DNA of 64,000 bases from Cocos nucifera (Eukaryota; Streptophyta; Magnoliopsida; Arecales; Arecaceae): assembly GCA_006176705.1 (NCBI GenBank), contig QRFJ01005310.1, forward strand, positions 1 through 64,000. Reading direction: 5' to 3'. The notes under the pieces are model-generated. The model saw only the letters and a list, made by a program, of their open reading frames with translations. It was not told the origin of the DNA and made no database searches. Position 1 is the first letter of the stretch. The number at the start of each line of letters is the position of its first letter. Shown piece by piece: positions 11,950-24,610 of the stretch. Position numbers and translations under genes: made by a program.

Positions 11950-14234
11950 TGTTAGATATGTGTGCCCTAGAAGCCAGAATTGGCCGACACTTGTAATACA
12001 CATCTAAGGGTAAAATTATAATTTTGATGATAAATAATAAAATGGGTTATTTTCTATCAAAATATGTATTTGAAAGTGTCTGTAATACATCCCTTTAGTT
12101 AATGGTAATGATGGTTCGTGTTTTCAAGAGTTGAAAATTTAAGATATGAATTTTCATTATTAACTCATAAAATGCTCTCGACCGTAGGATCATCATGAGG
12201 ATGGTGATTGATTCGGAAGGTTGGTATACGATTACTTCTTTAGGTAGATGAGTCTTGAGTCTATGGTATAAAGACACCAGAGTAAGAGTACAGGTACTCG
12301 TTAGAGAATAAGGGCACTGAGCATGACCACCTCGAGTAGTCATGAGGAAGTCTATCTTCTCGTCAATGATCGGCTCGAAGCTGCATGTGTGTATGGTTCT
12401 TTGACCTGAGGTGCATCAATAGTTCACCTTGAGGGTGTTATAGTTTGACTATACCATAACTCGATCTCCTAGCCATTCGGAATCTTGAGGTGTATGTTGG
12501 CTATAGCATATTCATTGTAGGAATTGGATTGCACTAATAGAAGATCTATCTACCTCGATAGATGAGGAGCAACCTTATGATGATCATGAAAAACAAGTCC
12601 ATAAGCCCATGGCCATGGTAGAGTGAAATAATAGAAAGAATTTCTATTAGGATTTTCACATTAGACTTAAATCGAATAATTAATTCATATGACGAAAATT
12701 AGGGTTTGACGAGATCACCTTAACCCTAATCCGATTGGGGCTCAAGATAGAAAAATTAGTCACACAGGTAACTACACCAAGAGGTTCATTTTTAGTTCTG
12801 ATGGATTGTCACCATATGCTGTTACGTATCACTAGTGGATTTTGGGAGCAATTAGAATGATTTGGATGATCGATCATACTAGTTGTTTGAATCAAAAAAG
12901 TTTTGATCCATTGGTAGGTATTTTGATGATGTCGATGATAGAGATCATGATGTATCGCATTATCATATGGAACTGAACCTAACTAAGACACACAAATAAG
13001 GGTTTGGATCTAGATATCATCAATTGGACTAATCAAGTTCAATTAATTTGAATAAGATTTAATTAGGTTCAAGGAAATTGTGCTAGCACATGATTGAGCC
13101 TAATGTTCTCCTTCAACAGTCATTAAAGCTTATCTCGACTGAGCCAAATGTGTTTGGGCTCACTCAGAAATCTTTACATGGTCTGGCTGGAGCTTGTCCA
13201 GCTCAAAAAAGGATTTTCTTAATTTATGAGATAAATTTGAGACAATATCTGCCATTTTTCGTCACCTGCTAAATCTTGTCCTTAGACTTTGGCCAAATAT
13301 TGACCTTTGACACTTAGACATCTACCCATGTATCATGCACCCATAGGAGAGAACATGGAGCTTTATCCTTCTGCTAAAAAGTAGAAAGAGAGGAGGCACA
13401 TGCCTAGGGAGGCATGCACCTCATGAGGATCATACCTAGAGTCTCATATAAATGGGACTCCAGTTGCTTCATGCTTTCAAATTGGGTGGCGCCAAAGTGT
13501 CCTCTTTGACTAGTCCTCGCACCACCTAAGGAGGTTTATGAGGGACTCTAATCTGATTGGATTAGATGATGTCATTTTATTAATCAGATTTAGATCTGAT
13601 TGCATAAAGAGCCATGATTGGTCGGAATGATGTGGCACTGCATGGCACAGTAGGGTCTATATAAACCCTGTCTGCGCCTAGAATTATGTGGTTCTACTTT
13701 TGCCCATGCCACAAGGCTTCTATCCCTTCTTCTCCATGCCACCTTTAGGTCTTCTCTCTCTTATCCACATCCAATAGTTTTTGAGCATGAGTTTGGTGCG
13801 ATCCGAGCAAGAGAAAAGCGACAGGAAAGGAAGAAGGCAGCACTTCTTCAAGAGACAATGGCTAATCTTCAAAAGCAATTTTGAAGATCTTCAAGATCAG
13901 ATGCAGATTTGATTTTTGGAGTACAAATTAAGAAGGAGAAAATCTTTAGATCCTACTCAAGTGGACATCGGTAGAGGCCAAGCGCTTGCGTGGCTACATC
14001 CAGAATCATAGGCAAACATCGGGATCATCACAGGGTAATAGGATTATCCATAACAAAGGTATAATTAAATTTAATTTAATTTAATTTAATTTATTTTATT
14101 TTATTAGATCAATAAAATTAGATCTAAAGAGTCTCAAATTTAATTTGGATCTAAGAGAAAAAATTTTTGAAATATCTCTCTTGATCCAATCAGATCCGAA
14201 GGAACCTGACCTAGGAAATAGGATTTTCTCTTCA
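11950..14234 (+). repeat. 5' LTR of F (2285 bp)
   Basis: TGTTAGATATGTGTGCCC ... TTTTCTCTTCA. It pairs with 30155-32441. Over the first 270 bases I count roughly 25 differences, about 91% identity. A TATATAAA lies at 13658-13665. Near its 3' end is a short (TTTAA)n-like run at about 14066-14100, repeated in the other LTR near 32280. Confidence 0.92.
13658..13665 (+). promoter_or_regulatory. Putative TATA box in 5' LTR of F
   Basis: TATATAAA in the context GGTCTATATAAACCCTG, repeated at 31864-31871 in the 3' LTR. It lies about 0.57 kb before the LTR end, as in E. Sequence match only. Confidence 0.5.
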
Positions 14235-14236
14235 AC

Positions 14237-14248
14237 TGATATCAGAGC
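14237..14248 (+). other. Primer-binding site of F
   Basis: TGATATCAGAGC, one base off the Met-tRNA consensus TGGTATCAGAGC, two bases after the LTR end. The change would weaken priming and fits an inactive copy. Confidence 0.85.
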
Positions 14249-16130
14249 AAGGTTTTGCAAAATTTATTAGATCTAATATTTTTTTAATTTTAATCTAATA
14301 ATTAGATAATTTTAGATATCACATAAAATATGACTACTTCTAAAATTAAAAAATTAAAATTAAATAATTTAGATCTAAGATGTATGAGATGTATGACTAG
14401 ACTAGAAATAGAATTATTCTATGTGTAGTCTAACATCATCATAATTTTAATTTAATTAATTATAATTTTTAGATCTATTTATTTATTATTTTTTGATATT
14501 ATAGATATTATAATTAGATCTAGAAAATAAAAAATAAATTTATTTAATTTATTCATATGAGATATGATTGATGCATGTTTAGACTAGTTGTAGAATAGAT
14601 CTATAAAATTATCTTGAATAAATTTAATTTTATATGATGAAATTTAAATTTTATTTTTTAGATATTTATGAGATAATTTAAATTTAAAAATATGCATGAT
14701 ATGATACATGAGATGTATGCAAAACATATTTTTTAAGTTAGATCAATTTTTATATTTGATATATGATGTAGATCTATCTAGTTTTGCAGATTCATTATAT
14801 TTCTGATTAAGACATTCTCCTTAGCCATCCGATCATAAGAACAAAGAAGAATTTAAAGGCCCTCTCCTTTCATTCGATGGGATGTTCTTATGATGTGTAG
14901 GGGTGCTGCATGTTCATCCTTAATCAAAAATTAAAAACTTATTTTTTATAAAACCCTAGATCCATTTTTTATAAAACCCTAGATCCAAAAATCTTAGAAT
15001 TTTATTTACATATTTTATTTATGAACCCTAAACTTAATTAAGAATTAAGATTATGAAATATATTAGATCTAAAATTAAGAATTTTCAGATCTAAGACATA
15101 TTCATAAATTTGGGTTCGGGCTTGGATAGTTAAATTAGGTCTAGGGGTTGATCAAATCGAATCAAGAGTCAGTTAGATGGGATCAAGAGTGCTTAAATTG
15201 ACCAGTCTAATAGGATTAAGTCCGGATCAAGGTCGAGTTAAATGAATGATCGATCAAGTTAAGACCTAATTTGGCTTAGTGGTTAGAGTCTGCATTGTAG
15301 GCTAAGTTGATTGGTTCTAGCTCAACAATTTGGTATCTAAGGTAAGTTTGACAGATATGATCGATTGATTTTTAATTATGAGCTACTCGACTCGAATGCG
15401 TTCTTATCAAGTTAATGGCATATTCCTTCCATTGGTCTCACTTACTTGGCCATATTTATCGACTCAGTCCTGATCTAAGGTGGCTAATAATCCGAGCTAA
15501 CCCATGCCACTAGGTTAGTCATAATGGTTATGGCTATGTCAAGTCAAGTTTAAAGAGACCTAAATTAAATCTTCCTAAAAAGAGATTAAGTCTAAGATCT
15601 TCCACCATTGTAGGTATGCGGGCCCTTCTCGAGGTTGATTGTTCTCAACTGGTCATAGTGGTTCAGTTGCATCAAAAAGATGCAATCACGTCTATTAGGC
15701 ATTGGATGTTATGGAATGGAGGATGGATTGAGCTCAATATTTTGGATACGGTGATAGACCCAATTAAGAATCCAATCTATGCAAATGGTGGGTCTGACTT
15801 AACTAAAGAGTGAATCAATATTCTAGGCATGATGAGATTCATGAATTAGAGGCCAAGCCTGGGTGCACCATGATTAGAGAATCATTGGACAAGAGTTGTT
15901 CACTCATTGGCTAATCCATCACCAATAACTATTAGATGAGGTGATGAGTCAGTTGTTGGGACTGCACCATCTACTAGAAATCATTAACCATGGAGATTTT
16001 TGCATCTCTATAGAGGGAGTGTAGGATTTTGAGAAAATAGTGGGAGCTAATTTATTTAAAAATCAAATCCCAAAATAAATTGGTCAAGTCTTAATTATAA
16101 GATCTAACTAGAAACTTTGATTCTCTACAG
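14249..16130 (+). other. Non-coding leader of F
   Basis: About 1.9 kb before gag, homologous to the E leader. AT-rich first part (14250-14800), then a mixed-composition second part. The 65-codon frame at 15616-15813 has no support as a gene: the matching part of E is not open in the same way. Confidence 0.65.
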
Positions 16131-16138
16131 AAAAAAAA

Positions 16139-16935
16139 ATATCTGCATCCAACCCACTAGCTCGTATCTTGGACACCCATAGACTGATCGGACCTAATTA
16201 CAAAGATTGGCTCTAAAATTTCAAAATCATTTTGGGTTCTGAGAAGTTAACTCATGTATTAGATCAGGATCCTCCCACCTTACCAGCCCATCCATCCACT
16301 AAACAAAGAGCGTCTCTTGACAAATGGACGAACAAAGATAACAAAGTCAGATACTACCTGTTGGGCTCGATGTCTGATGAGCTTGAGCACCAACATAAAG
16401 ATATCAAGACTATCCACCAAATGTTGGCTCACCTGCAAGAGTTGTTTGGTGAATAAAGTCATGCAGCCAAACATCAGGTCACTGAACGACTATTTAAGGC
16501 TAAAATATGTGATGGGCAGTTAGTCCAAGATCATTGTTTGATGATGATCAAGGACTTAGAAGAGCTTTAAAACCTTGGAGTGAAGTTAGACCAGGATCTA
16601 CAGAATGATATAATTCTACAATCCTTGACTAATGCATATGGGCAGTTCATCATGAACTACCATATACATAAACTTCAGAATACTCTGGCCAAGTTTATGA
16701 ATATGTTGGTTACTACTGAGCTTTCTATAAAAGGTTTTAAAGGCTCAGTACTTGCTATGGAACGAACATCATCCAAGAGAAAGTCTTTTAAAAAGAAGAA
16801 GAAGTTTGTGAAAAAGCAGAAGGTGAAAGGTGGAAAGAAAAAAAGGTAGAGCTGAAGAAGAAGGCCGTCGATAAAGAAAAGTATTTTTTTTGTAATATTG
16901 ACGGCCACTAGAAGTAGAACTATCCTACATACCTG
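16139..16935 (+). pseudogene. gag: Copia gag of F
   Basis: Matches E gag residue for residue over long blocks (LGSEKLTHVLDQDPPTLPA, YLLGSMSDELEHQHKD, LQNDIILQSLTNAYGQF). The codon equivalent to the E start reads ATA, so the start is probably lost. At least three stops interrupt it: WL*NF near 16215, GE*SH near 16455 and EEL*NL near 16570. A Lys-rich tail leads to a degraded zinc knuckle (FFCNIDGH, with stops at the last positions). Not translatable. Confidence 0.85.
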
Positions 16936-17415
16936 GCCACCCTAAAGAATAAGAAGGAGATGGATCTTTCTGGAAGTATGCTCGTTATTGAATCTAATCT
17001 TATGATTTCTTCTACATCTAGTTGGATGCTTGATGCTGATTCTAGTACTCATTTGTGCACTTCTATGCAGGATCTTGAGGATAGCAGAAGGCTGAGGGAT
17101 GGAGAGATGATCCTACGTATCGAAAATGAAGCAAGGATATCTATTGTGGCCATGGGAACCTACCCTCTTTGACTACCGTCTGGCTTAGATTTAGTATTTA
17201 GGAATTATTATTATGTGCCTATGACAAGTAGGAATTTGATTATTGTTTCATGTTTAGCACAAGAAGGCTATGTAATTAGTTTTTTTAAGGATCATTGTAA
17301 TATTTTTTTTGAAAGAAATAAAATTGCAAGTGGTTTTCTCTTTAATGATCTCTACCAGTTACATATTAATGTATCCATCTTTAATATCAAGCAAAATTTG
17401 AATGCCATAAAATGA
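16936..17415 (+). pseudogene. pol: Copia protease and linker of F
   Basis: Aspartic protease that would cut the polyprotein. SSWMLDADSSTHLCTSMQ at about 17010-17065 aligns with the family WILDSG-S-H motif, but the catalytic D-S/T-G reads D-A-D. Downstream LRIENEARISIVAMGTY and RNYYYVPMTSRNLIIVSCL follow the usual protease pattern. The linker to 17415 is open in one frame. Element E lacks roughly this whole block. Confidence 0.75.
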
Positions 17416-18300
17416 CCCAAGGATAGTCCAAATGATAGGTATTTATGGCACTTAAGGCTAGATCATATAGCAGAAGGTAGGGTTAACAAATTGGAGAAAA
17501 TTGGACTATTGAGTCCATTGACTTTTGAGTCATATCCAATTTATGAATCATGTCTTCATGGCAAAATGACTAACCTCCTCTTTGTACGACATGGTGAAAG
17601 GGCCATGGATCTGCTAGCCCTAGTACATACTGATGTGTGCGGCCCATTTGATGTGCCGGCTAGAGGCAACTTTGATTATTTTATAACCTTTATAGATGAT
17701 TTATCTCGGTATGGGCATATATATCTTATGAGACATAAGTTTGAAGCCTTTGAAAAATTCAAGAATTTCAGACATCAAGTCAAAAAACAAACTAGAAAAC
17801 CCATTAAGATTGTTTGATCAGATCGAGAAGGTGAATACCTTAGTCGGGAATTCTTGGACGATCTTAAGCAAAATGGTATAGTCACTCAATGGACTCCACC
17901 TGGAACACCTCAACTCAATGGGATTTTAGAATGAACAAATTGGACCCTATTAGATATGCTTCGATCCATGATGAGCTTCACAGACCATCTTGATTTTCTT
18001 TGGAGACATAGTTTGTTAACTACTATATATTTACTGAATAGGGTTTCCTCTAAAACTATTTCTACCACACCGTATGAGATATGGCATGGTAAGAAACCAA
18101 GTCTGAATCATCTTAGAATTTGGGGTTGTCGGACTCATGTCAAAAGACAACAAGCGAACAAGTTAGACTATAGGTCATTTAGAAGTCGATTTATAGGATA
18201 TCTTAAAGAATCATTAGGATATTATTTCTATATTCCAGAAGACCAGTGTGTGATTGTGAGTCGGTGTGCCATTTTTCTTAAAAAATAGTTTATTCAGGAT
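17416..18300 (+). pseudogene. pol: Copia integrase of F
   Basis: Zinc region HLRLDHIAEGRVNKLEKI with a later ESCLHGKM: the second His reads DH and the first Cys of the pair reads Tyr. Core motifs are HTDVCGPF, FIDDLSRYGH and SDREGEYLSREF, so the three catalytic acids remain, with a stop just before the third. It then shows LLDMLRSMMSF, WHGKKPSLNHLRIWGC and FIGYLKESLGYYFY, ending AIFLKK-stop. Two frames are used. Same layout as E. Confidence 0.86.
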
Positions 18301-18674
18301 AGCGGCATTGGAAAGCAGATCAAGCTCAAGGAGAAAGTCTCATAAGAGCAACGAGCTAAGTACCCCATGGAATCAAATCAGGTTGAGCCAATACAATCAC
18401 TACCTTCTCCACCTCGTAGATCAAAAAAGGTTTCCCATCCCCTTGAGAGGTATTTGGGTACTATTTCAGAGAATGCAGAGGAAATGTTTCTCGTAGGTAA
18501 TGGGGTTCATGGTGATCCCAAAATCTAAGATGAGACGATATCAGATATCAACTCCAAAAAGTGGTTAGAGGCAATGAAGTTAGAAATTGATTCAATTCAC
18601 TCAAACCAAGTCTGGACCTTGGTAGATCCACCAGAAGATATAGTACCTATTGGGTGTAAATGGATCTATAAGAG
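18301..18674 (+). pseudogene. pol: F reverse transcriptase, N-terminal part before G
   Basis: Linker (NQVEPIQSLPPPRRSKK, LERYLGTISENAEEMF) and the RT start KWLEAMKLEIDSIHSNQVW then GCKWIYKRK. The frame breaks at 18679, where G begins, and resumes at 28746 with KIGADGNMETFKARLV. Excising G and one AAAGA restores the same order seen in E. Confidence 0.88.
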
Positions 18675-18679
18675 AAAGA

Positions 18680-21158
18680 TGAAAGGAATATGCCCTTAAG
18701 CCAATTAATATTTGGACTATTCTTTGTCTTCCAAACTCATATAATGATATTTTTTAATAAATAAATAAAAGTATTTATTTCATCATATGTAGTGTCTTAT
18801 TATTTATTTAAGATTATGATGAACCCTATAAATTATGGCTATAGTTTTAGGATTATGATTAGATCATACCAGTGAGACCTAAAATGTTAAAACACTAATT
18901 TAAATATTCCTAGTTAATAGGATATTGAGTTAGGGATCAATATTTTTTGGTAAGACTAGCACATTCTTTGTATGATCAATTGAGAGAGTGATTGATCTCA
19001 CAATAACTTGTGTATGACACTAATACAAGAATGTGGGTGCTCATTAGAGAATGAGTTCAGTAAATTGATCCAAATCGAGAATATCTAATGGAGTCTTGCT
19101 CTCATAGTGGAATTTGTGCATGTAATCCTTTGATCTGAAACTACCATAGAATCTTATATATATAAATCCATATTTTGGTTCATACTCATCATGACTCAGT
19201 TATGTACGGGATGATCTGAAAATGGTAGATTATATATATGAAGGTTGTGAGTAGGTTAACATGGAATCGATCTCTCCTGGTAAGAGGAAATAGCATCCCA
19301 CCTACTTCAAACAAATGATGATTCAAGAAGACTTTGATCAAAGCATGATGAAAATTAGAAATGGTTTATAATATTTCATTAAATCAATCATCATGATAAG
19401 ATTGAAAGAGAAATGAATATGATATTGGGATTGACATATTTTCATACCCAGAGTCATATTCAAGATGCATGAAAATCGAAGGATCTAGTTGCATGTTAAT
19501 TTTCACTGAAGGGTATTTTTAGTATTTTCATCAAAATTTTACATCTTTTTCTTTTGGGATGTCACGAGACATTGCTAGACATCAATCATTTCTTGTGGGT
19601 TCGATCAAATTAAAATTTTAATTTGATCATTAAATTAGAAAGTATTCTAAATTAAGTCAAATTGGGTTGGCTATTTTTGACCTAAATCGGTTTGGTTGAG
19701 TTCTAACTAGATTAGGTCAAATCACAACTAGACTTACTACTAGTTAGAGGTGGAACCCAATGGGTCACACACAAAGAGAGTTGATTAAGGGTCTAATTGG
19801 ATTAGACCATGTTTGCAAGATGAACATGCTAGCATATGTAGCAAATCCTAGCACTTGGATTCGAATTGGATTCAAATCGGCTTCCGATTTGTGCTAATTA
19901 AGGTCCAATTTGAGCCAAATAGGATTTGATCTTGAATTGGATTAACTTAGACTAATTGGGCTTCAGTTGGGGTGCCACATACCTAAATCCCACGTGCCAG
20001 AGAGTCTCTCTCTTGCGCGTCGGAAGTCTTTCATGCGCAAAGCATTTTTTGGTGCATAGAATTAGTTGGCGCCTACCTTCATTGACTTTTCCCATTTGTT
20101 ATGTTACGTAAAAAATTGAATAGGCATGGACATCTGATATGGGGCAATAAAGAGTCCTTCTACAAGCTAAAAACTCCATTTTCTTTTTAATTTTTATTGC
20201 CCAGGGTTCTCTGTCGCCCAAGACTCCTTGCCACCCAGGACTCTATGCCGCCCACTCCTTCTTGACGTCTCTTGGACCAAGTCAAAGTCCCTTGGGATGT
20301 TGACTATTCAAAGATCATCTCCATGCCTTCTTGCTGTATGGGTGTCCCTTAGAGCCATTGGATGGCCCTTTTATCTGATCAAATGGATGAAAATGGTGGT
20401 GCTAATGATGAAATATTGCGACTCTTCGTAAATAACTTACGTAGAATTAGTCCAAGAGTCCTTCTGCATTAAGGCACTTCTTGGACTAAGCCTACATCTC
20501 ATTATTTTTAAATGAGGCATGAGATTGGTTAATGGGACACGAGATTTTTTATTTTTTTTAAGGGTGCAAGAAATTGTGTTGGCACCCTTACGCACATTAT
20601 AAATAAGGATGCATACCTTAAGTCCAGGAGAGTTGAAAATTATCTTTCTTTCTTACAAGAGTTTCTTTTTGTCCAATTTTCTTTCTTCCCTTCTCTTGTC
20701 TAGACCTTGTCCTTATAAGGATAAAAGGTCATCTTAAGACTAAGAGATTAGGAAGGAAAATTAAGAAGATAAAGAAAAAGAAAGATAGATAAGAAGAGGC
20801 AAGGAAGGTGACATAAAGGCTAAAGAAGATCTTGCCCTTTTAATTAAAGTCCTTATTATTAGAACTCTAATTATATAAATTAGAGGTGCTGGTGTCTTGA
20901 TCAAGTTTCTGTGTGGATCAACGTTGGAGGGTGAACACGTGGGCACCTGGTGGAACCCCTGACGGACTGCTACCGACGATCAGGGTCAATTTAGGGTTTA
21001 GCGATAAGAGGTATGTTCTAATACTTTCTTTTATATTATAAATGCATGACATATGATTTAATTGCTAATAAGGTGATCGTAGGATTTGGGTTCAATTTAT
21101 ATGATTTCATGTTTTTGCTTTAAAATCCATTCTTTCACCCTATACAACATTCCTATCA
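18680..21158 (+). repeat. 5' LTR of G (2479 bp)
   Basis: TGAAAGGAATATGCCC ... ACATTCCTATCA. It differs from the 3' copy at about one base in ten over the first 200 bases, counting small indels. TATAAATA at 20598-20605 follows a GCACATTA context; the 3' copy has TGTAAATA there. The second half contains repeated 'gactccttgccgccca'-type blocks (about 20200-20250) matched in the 3' LTR. Confidence 0.93.
20598..20605 (+). promoter_or_regulatory. Putative TATA box in 5' LTR of G
   Basis: TATAAATA about 0.55 kb before the LTR end. The 3' LTR reads TGTAAATA at the matching place (about 28176), so only the 5' copy keeps the consensus. Confidence 0.5.
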
Positions 21159-21159
21159 G

Positions 21160-21171
21160 TGGTATCAGAAT
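21160..21171 (+). other. Primer-binding site of G
   Basis: TGGTATCAGAAT, one base after the LTR end CA. The first ten bases match the Met-tRNA site; the tail departs from GC(C). Confidence 0.8.
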
Positions 21172-21234
21172 AAGCCTTATTCGGTTAAATCATATAATAC
21201 TTTGCTTATAATATAATAAGAAAAGAAAAGTATG

Positions 21235-21255
21235 ATATATACATACATATATATA

Positions 21256-21294
<39 letters not shown>
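21235..21294. repeat. (AT)n microsatellite in leader of G
   Basis: About 60 bases of nearly pure AT dinucleotide, broken by ACATACAT at the start and one ATTAT phase change. It lies in the leader, 65 bases after the primer site, in otherwise ordinary AT-rich DNA (21172-22317) where no gene is visible. Confidence 0.9.
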
Positions 21295-21295
<1 letters not shown>

Positions 21296-22317
21296 CGTTT
21301 ATTTGCATGTTATTTATATGATGAGATCATATTCTTTTATTTATCATAATGAGATTATGATGTATATATTATTCCGTAAAGGTTACCCAGATATAATGGA
21401 AAGTATTCACTATATAATGATGGTTGTCCTAGAATAATTATACATATTAATAGATATATATAAATTTTATTATAATTGATGCTAGTAGGCATTTAGTTTG
21501 ATTTAAATCAGAATGTGCATCGAGATCTTTTAAATCTCTCTTTAAAAATTATATTAAGTTATAGTGTAATTAATATATAGCTATATCAGTCGAGATGTCT
21601 AATTGATCAATCGGTGTCTAGGATAAATGGTTCATGATTGATAAAGAGAATGTGGTTTTTTAATTGATTCTATAATTTGACCTGGCTAATTTATTGGTGT
21701 CTAAGAAAAGCAACAGGGGGACTCCCACTTCTCTCCCACTTACCTAGCCGATTTGATTAATTTAATTCTAGATTGAAATGCTTAGTATTATATTGACTAC
21801 ATTATGGCCTTCCTTCATACTAGGTTCTTATTATGTCCAGAACTATATTAGTTTTATTGTGTAACTACAAGATCTATCATGGGGAATGATGTAATATTAA
21901 TCTAGTGCATTAAGATGCTTACAGCATTTTGAATATACCGCTTTGTTGTATAACCACAAAAGTAGTCATATTTCATTTTGACTGTATAGAAATGAAGGAT
22001 TTTATTTAAACTAAAACATTAAAGTTTGTTGTGCTAACATAAGGCTATTAATATTTTAGAGGCAAAAGTTTTTTGAGAGTTGCATAAAATGCAATTGGAA
22101 AGAGTTTCCTACCTTTGAACTTATAACAAGGTTTGTTGTGCAACCACAAGACCTTTTATAAGGAATTAGGATCTTATTCTCACTAAGAAAATCAATAAGA
22201 GGGTTATGATTTTTTGATTAAATAGTGGGAGACATAATTAAATTAAAGTCCTAATTTAATTATGTTTGTCATCATGAAGTTGTTTGCTTATATATTGTTC
22301 TTTATTATGTAGATTAA

Positions 22318-23120
22318 ATGGCTTCTTCACTTTCATTACGTTCAATTTTGGATTCAAATAAATTGACTGGTCAAAATTATGTTGACTGGTTGAGAAACTT
22401 AAAAATAGTACTCAGTCAAGAAAAACTCTCCTATATTCTTGATGCCCCTGATCCTAAGCCATTAGAAAATGATGCCACAGATGAAGATAAGTCCACATAC
22501 AAGATGTGGCAAAATGATTCCCTTACTATCAAATGCATCATACTTGCCTCTATGAATAATGAATTACAGAGGCAGCATGATAGCATGGACACTCAATCCA
22601 TATTGCTCAATCTAAAAGAGCTTTATGGAGAGCATAGTAGGACTGCTAGATATGAGATATCTAAGCAATTATTTCGTGCAAGAATGATAGAAGGAACATC
22701 CATACAAAATCATGTTTTGATGGTAATTGACCTAATCACTCGATTAAGTCAATTAGATTTTGTTAATGGATGGAGAGTTAAGTCAGGATTTGATCCTACA
22801 ATCACTTCCCAGAATCATTTTCTCAGTTTATCGTGAACTATCACATGAACAAACTGAATTCTTTCATTGCCTGAGCTGTTAAATATGCTCAAGATAAGCA
22901 GAAAGCCATATCAAGAAAGATAAGGCTCCTCTTCTTCTTGTGGAATGGGATCTCCAAGAAGAAGGCAGGCAAAAAGGGTTCAAAGAGAAGGTTGAATCCT
23001 AAAAGTGGTATAAATAAGAAGAAAAAGGGGAAGAAGGTCTCTAGACAAGACGACCTATTTTCACTATGGCAAAATAGGATCATTGGAAGAGGAATTGCAA
23101 GGCTTACCTTGCAACCGTGA
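22318..23120 (+). pseudogene. gag: Copia gag of G
   Basis: Starts at an intact ATG (MASSLSLRSILDSNKL). The UBN2-type gag core is open for about 150 codons (YVDWLRNLKIVLSQEKL, MNNELQRQHDSMDTQSI, ELYGEHSRTARYEISKQLF). A frameshift near 22770 then moves the expected LILQSLP segment out of frame. The Lys-rich tail follows, with a zinc knuckle still recognisable as GKIGHWKRNC-like residues split between frames near 23060-23100. It has the best-preserved gag start in the window. Confidence 0.87.
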
Positions 23121-23600
23121 AGTCTGGTGCAAATAATGCACCAAAAGGTATGTATGAGATACATACTATATTATCATTAAATTCTTTCCATTTTAAATTC
23201 TTGGGTATTAGATACCTGGCTGTGGTTTTCATATCTGCAAATCTTTGTAGGGCTGCAGAAAATTAAGAGTTTGAAGAAAGGTGACTTCAAGCTCTATGGC
23301 GCTGGAGGAGAGTCTATCCAAGCAGAAGCTGTAGGGAACAAATATATTGAAGTTACCTTATGGAAAGATCTTAGAGCTTACAAATTATTATTATATGCCT
23401 AAGATCATTAGAAATATTATATCTATACCCTTGTTATTAAAATAAGGTTATAGTCTTAATGTAACGAGCGAAGGGTTGCTCGATCAAATATTCTAATGAA
23501 AATATTTGTTTTATCATATTTAGCAATGGTTTGTTGACTCTATATTTGGATAACAATATATTTTCATATTGATGAAAATGGAAAACATAAAAGAGATGAC
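23121..23600 (+). pseudogene. pol: Protease and linker remnant of G
   Basis: Fragments in several frames only: AYLATVKSG at the gag end, then sequence in the position of the protease and the LTNYYYMPKIIRNIIS-like strand near 23380-23430. No intact D-S/T-G found. The call rests on position between gag and integrase and on the linker pattern shared with F. Confidence 0.55.
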
Positions 23601-24523
23601 ATAAATAATACTTTACTTCTGGCATTGTCGATTAGGTCATATTAGTGAGGCTAGGATTAACAAGTTATACAAAGAAAAGTTCTTTGATCCTTTTGATTAT
23701 GGATCATTGGAAACTTGTGAATCATGCCTCATGGGTAAAATGACCAAGATTCCATTTAGTGGACATGAGAAAAGGACAAATGAGTTATTAGGACTTGTAC
23801 ATACGGATGTATGTGATCCTATGACAACTCAAGCTAAGAGGAGGATACTCTTATTTTATAACATTCACTGATGATTTATCTAGGTTTGGATATGTGTATC
23901 TTATGAAACATAAATCAGAAACCTTTGATAAATTCAAAGAGTATCAAAGTATGGTCGAAAAATAAACTGGACAACGTATAAAAATCCTTCAATCTGATCG
24001 GAGAGGAGAATACCTATCTGGTGAGCTTCTAGACTATCTTAAAGTTAAATAAATTCTCTCTGAATGAACACCTCCTTATACACCTCAATTAAATGGTATA
24101 GCCGAAAGAAAAAATCATACCTTATTAGATATGGTACAGTCCATGATGTGCTTCACTGAATTACTTATTTTCTTCTGTGGTCATGCCCTGGAGACTGCAA
24201 TTTATATCTTGAATAGAGTACCTTCTAAATCTGTATCTAGTACTCCATATGACATATGGAGAAATAAGAAACCTAATCTTAAGTATCTTAAGATATGGGG
24301 TTGTCCAGCATATGTCAAAAAAAATTTTGGACATAAACTTGATGCTAGATCAGACAGATGTCTATTTATAGGATATCCTAGAAATAGTATAGGATATTTA
24401 TTCTACCATCCTACTGAACAAAAGGTATTTGTAAGTAGGCATGCCACTTTCATGGAAAAAGAATTTATCCTAGAAAAGGGCAGTGGCAGAAATATTGAAC
24501 TTAGTGAAGTTCAAGAAAAATAA
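23601..24523 (+). pseudogene. pol: Copia integrase of G
   Basis: Zinc region HCRLGHISEARINKLYKEKF with TCESCLMGKM (about 23620-23740), then ELLGLVHTDVCDPM. The central core (about 23840-24060) is scattered over frames by small indels and stops. The C-terminal part, 24131-24523, is open: SKSVSSTPYDIWRNKKP, YLKIWGCPAYVKK, LFIGYPRNSIGYLFY and VSRHATFMEKEFI. The usual copia integrase order is preserved. Confidence 0.84.
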
Positions 24524-24610
24524 ATAGAAATTTCTCAACCATATAATCACATAAAAGAACCAGAACACATAACTCCTATCCATAGGTCTAAAAGAGTACG
24601 AAATACACCT

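Noticed and set aside
15616..15813. A 65-codon frame in the leader of F as a small accessory gene
   Set aside because: The homologous leader of E does not keep the same start and frame, and the protein has no recognisable features.
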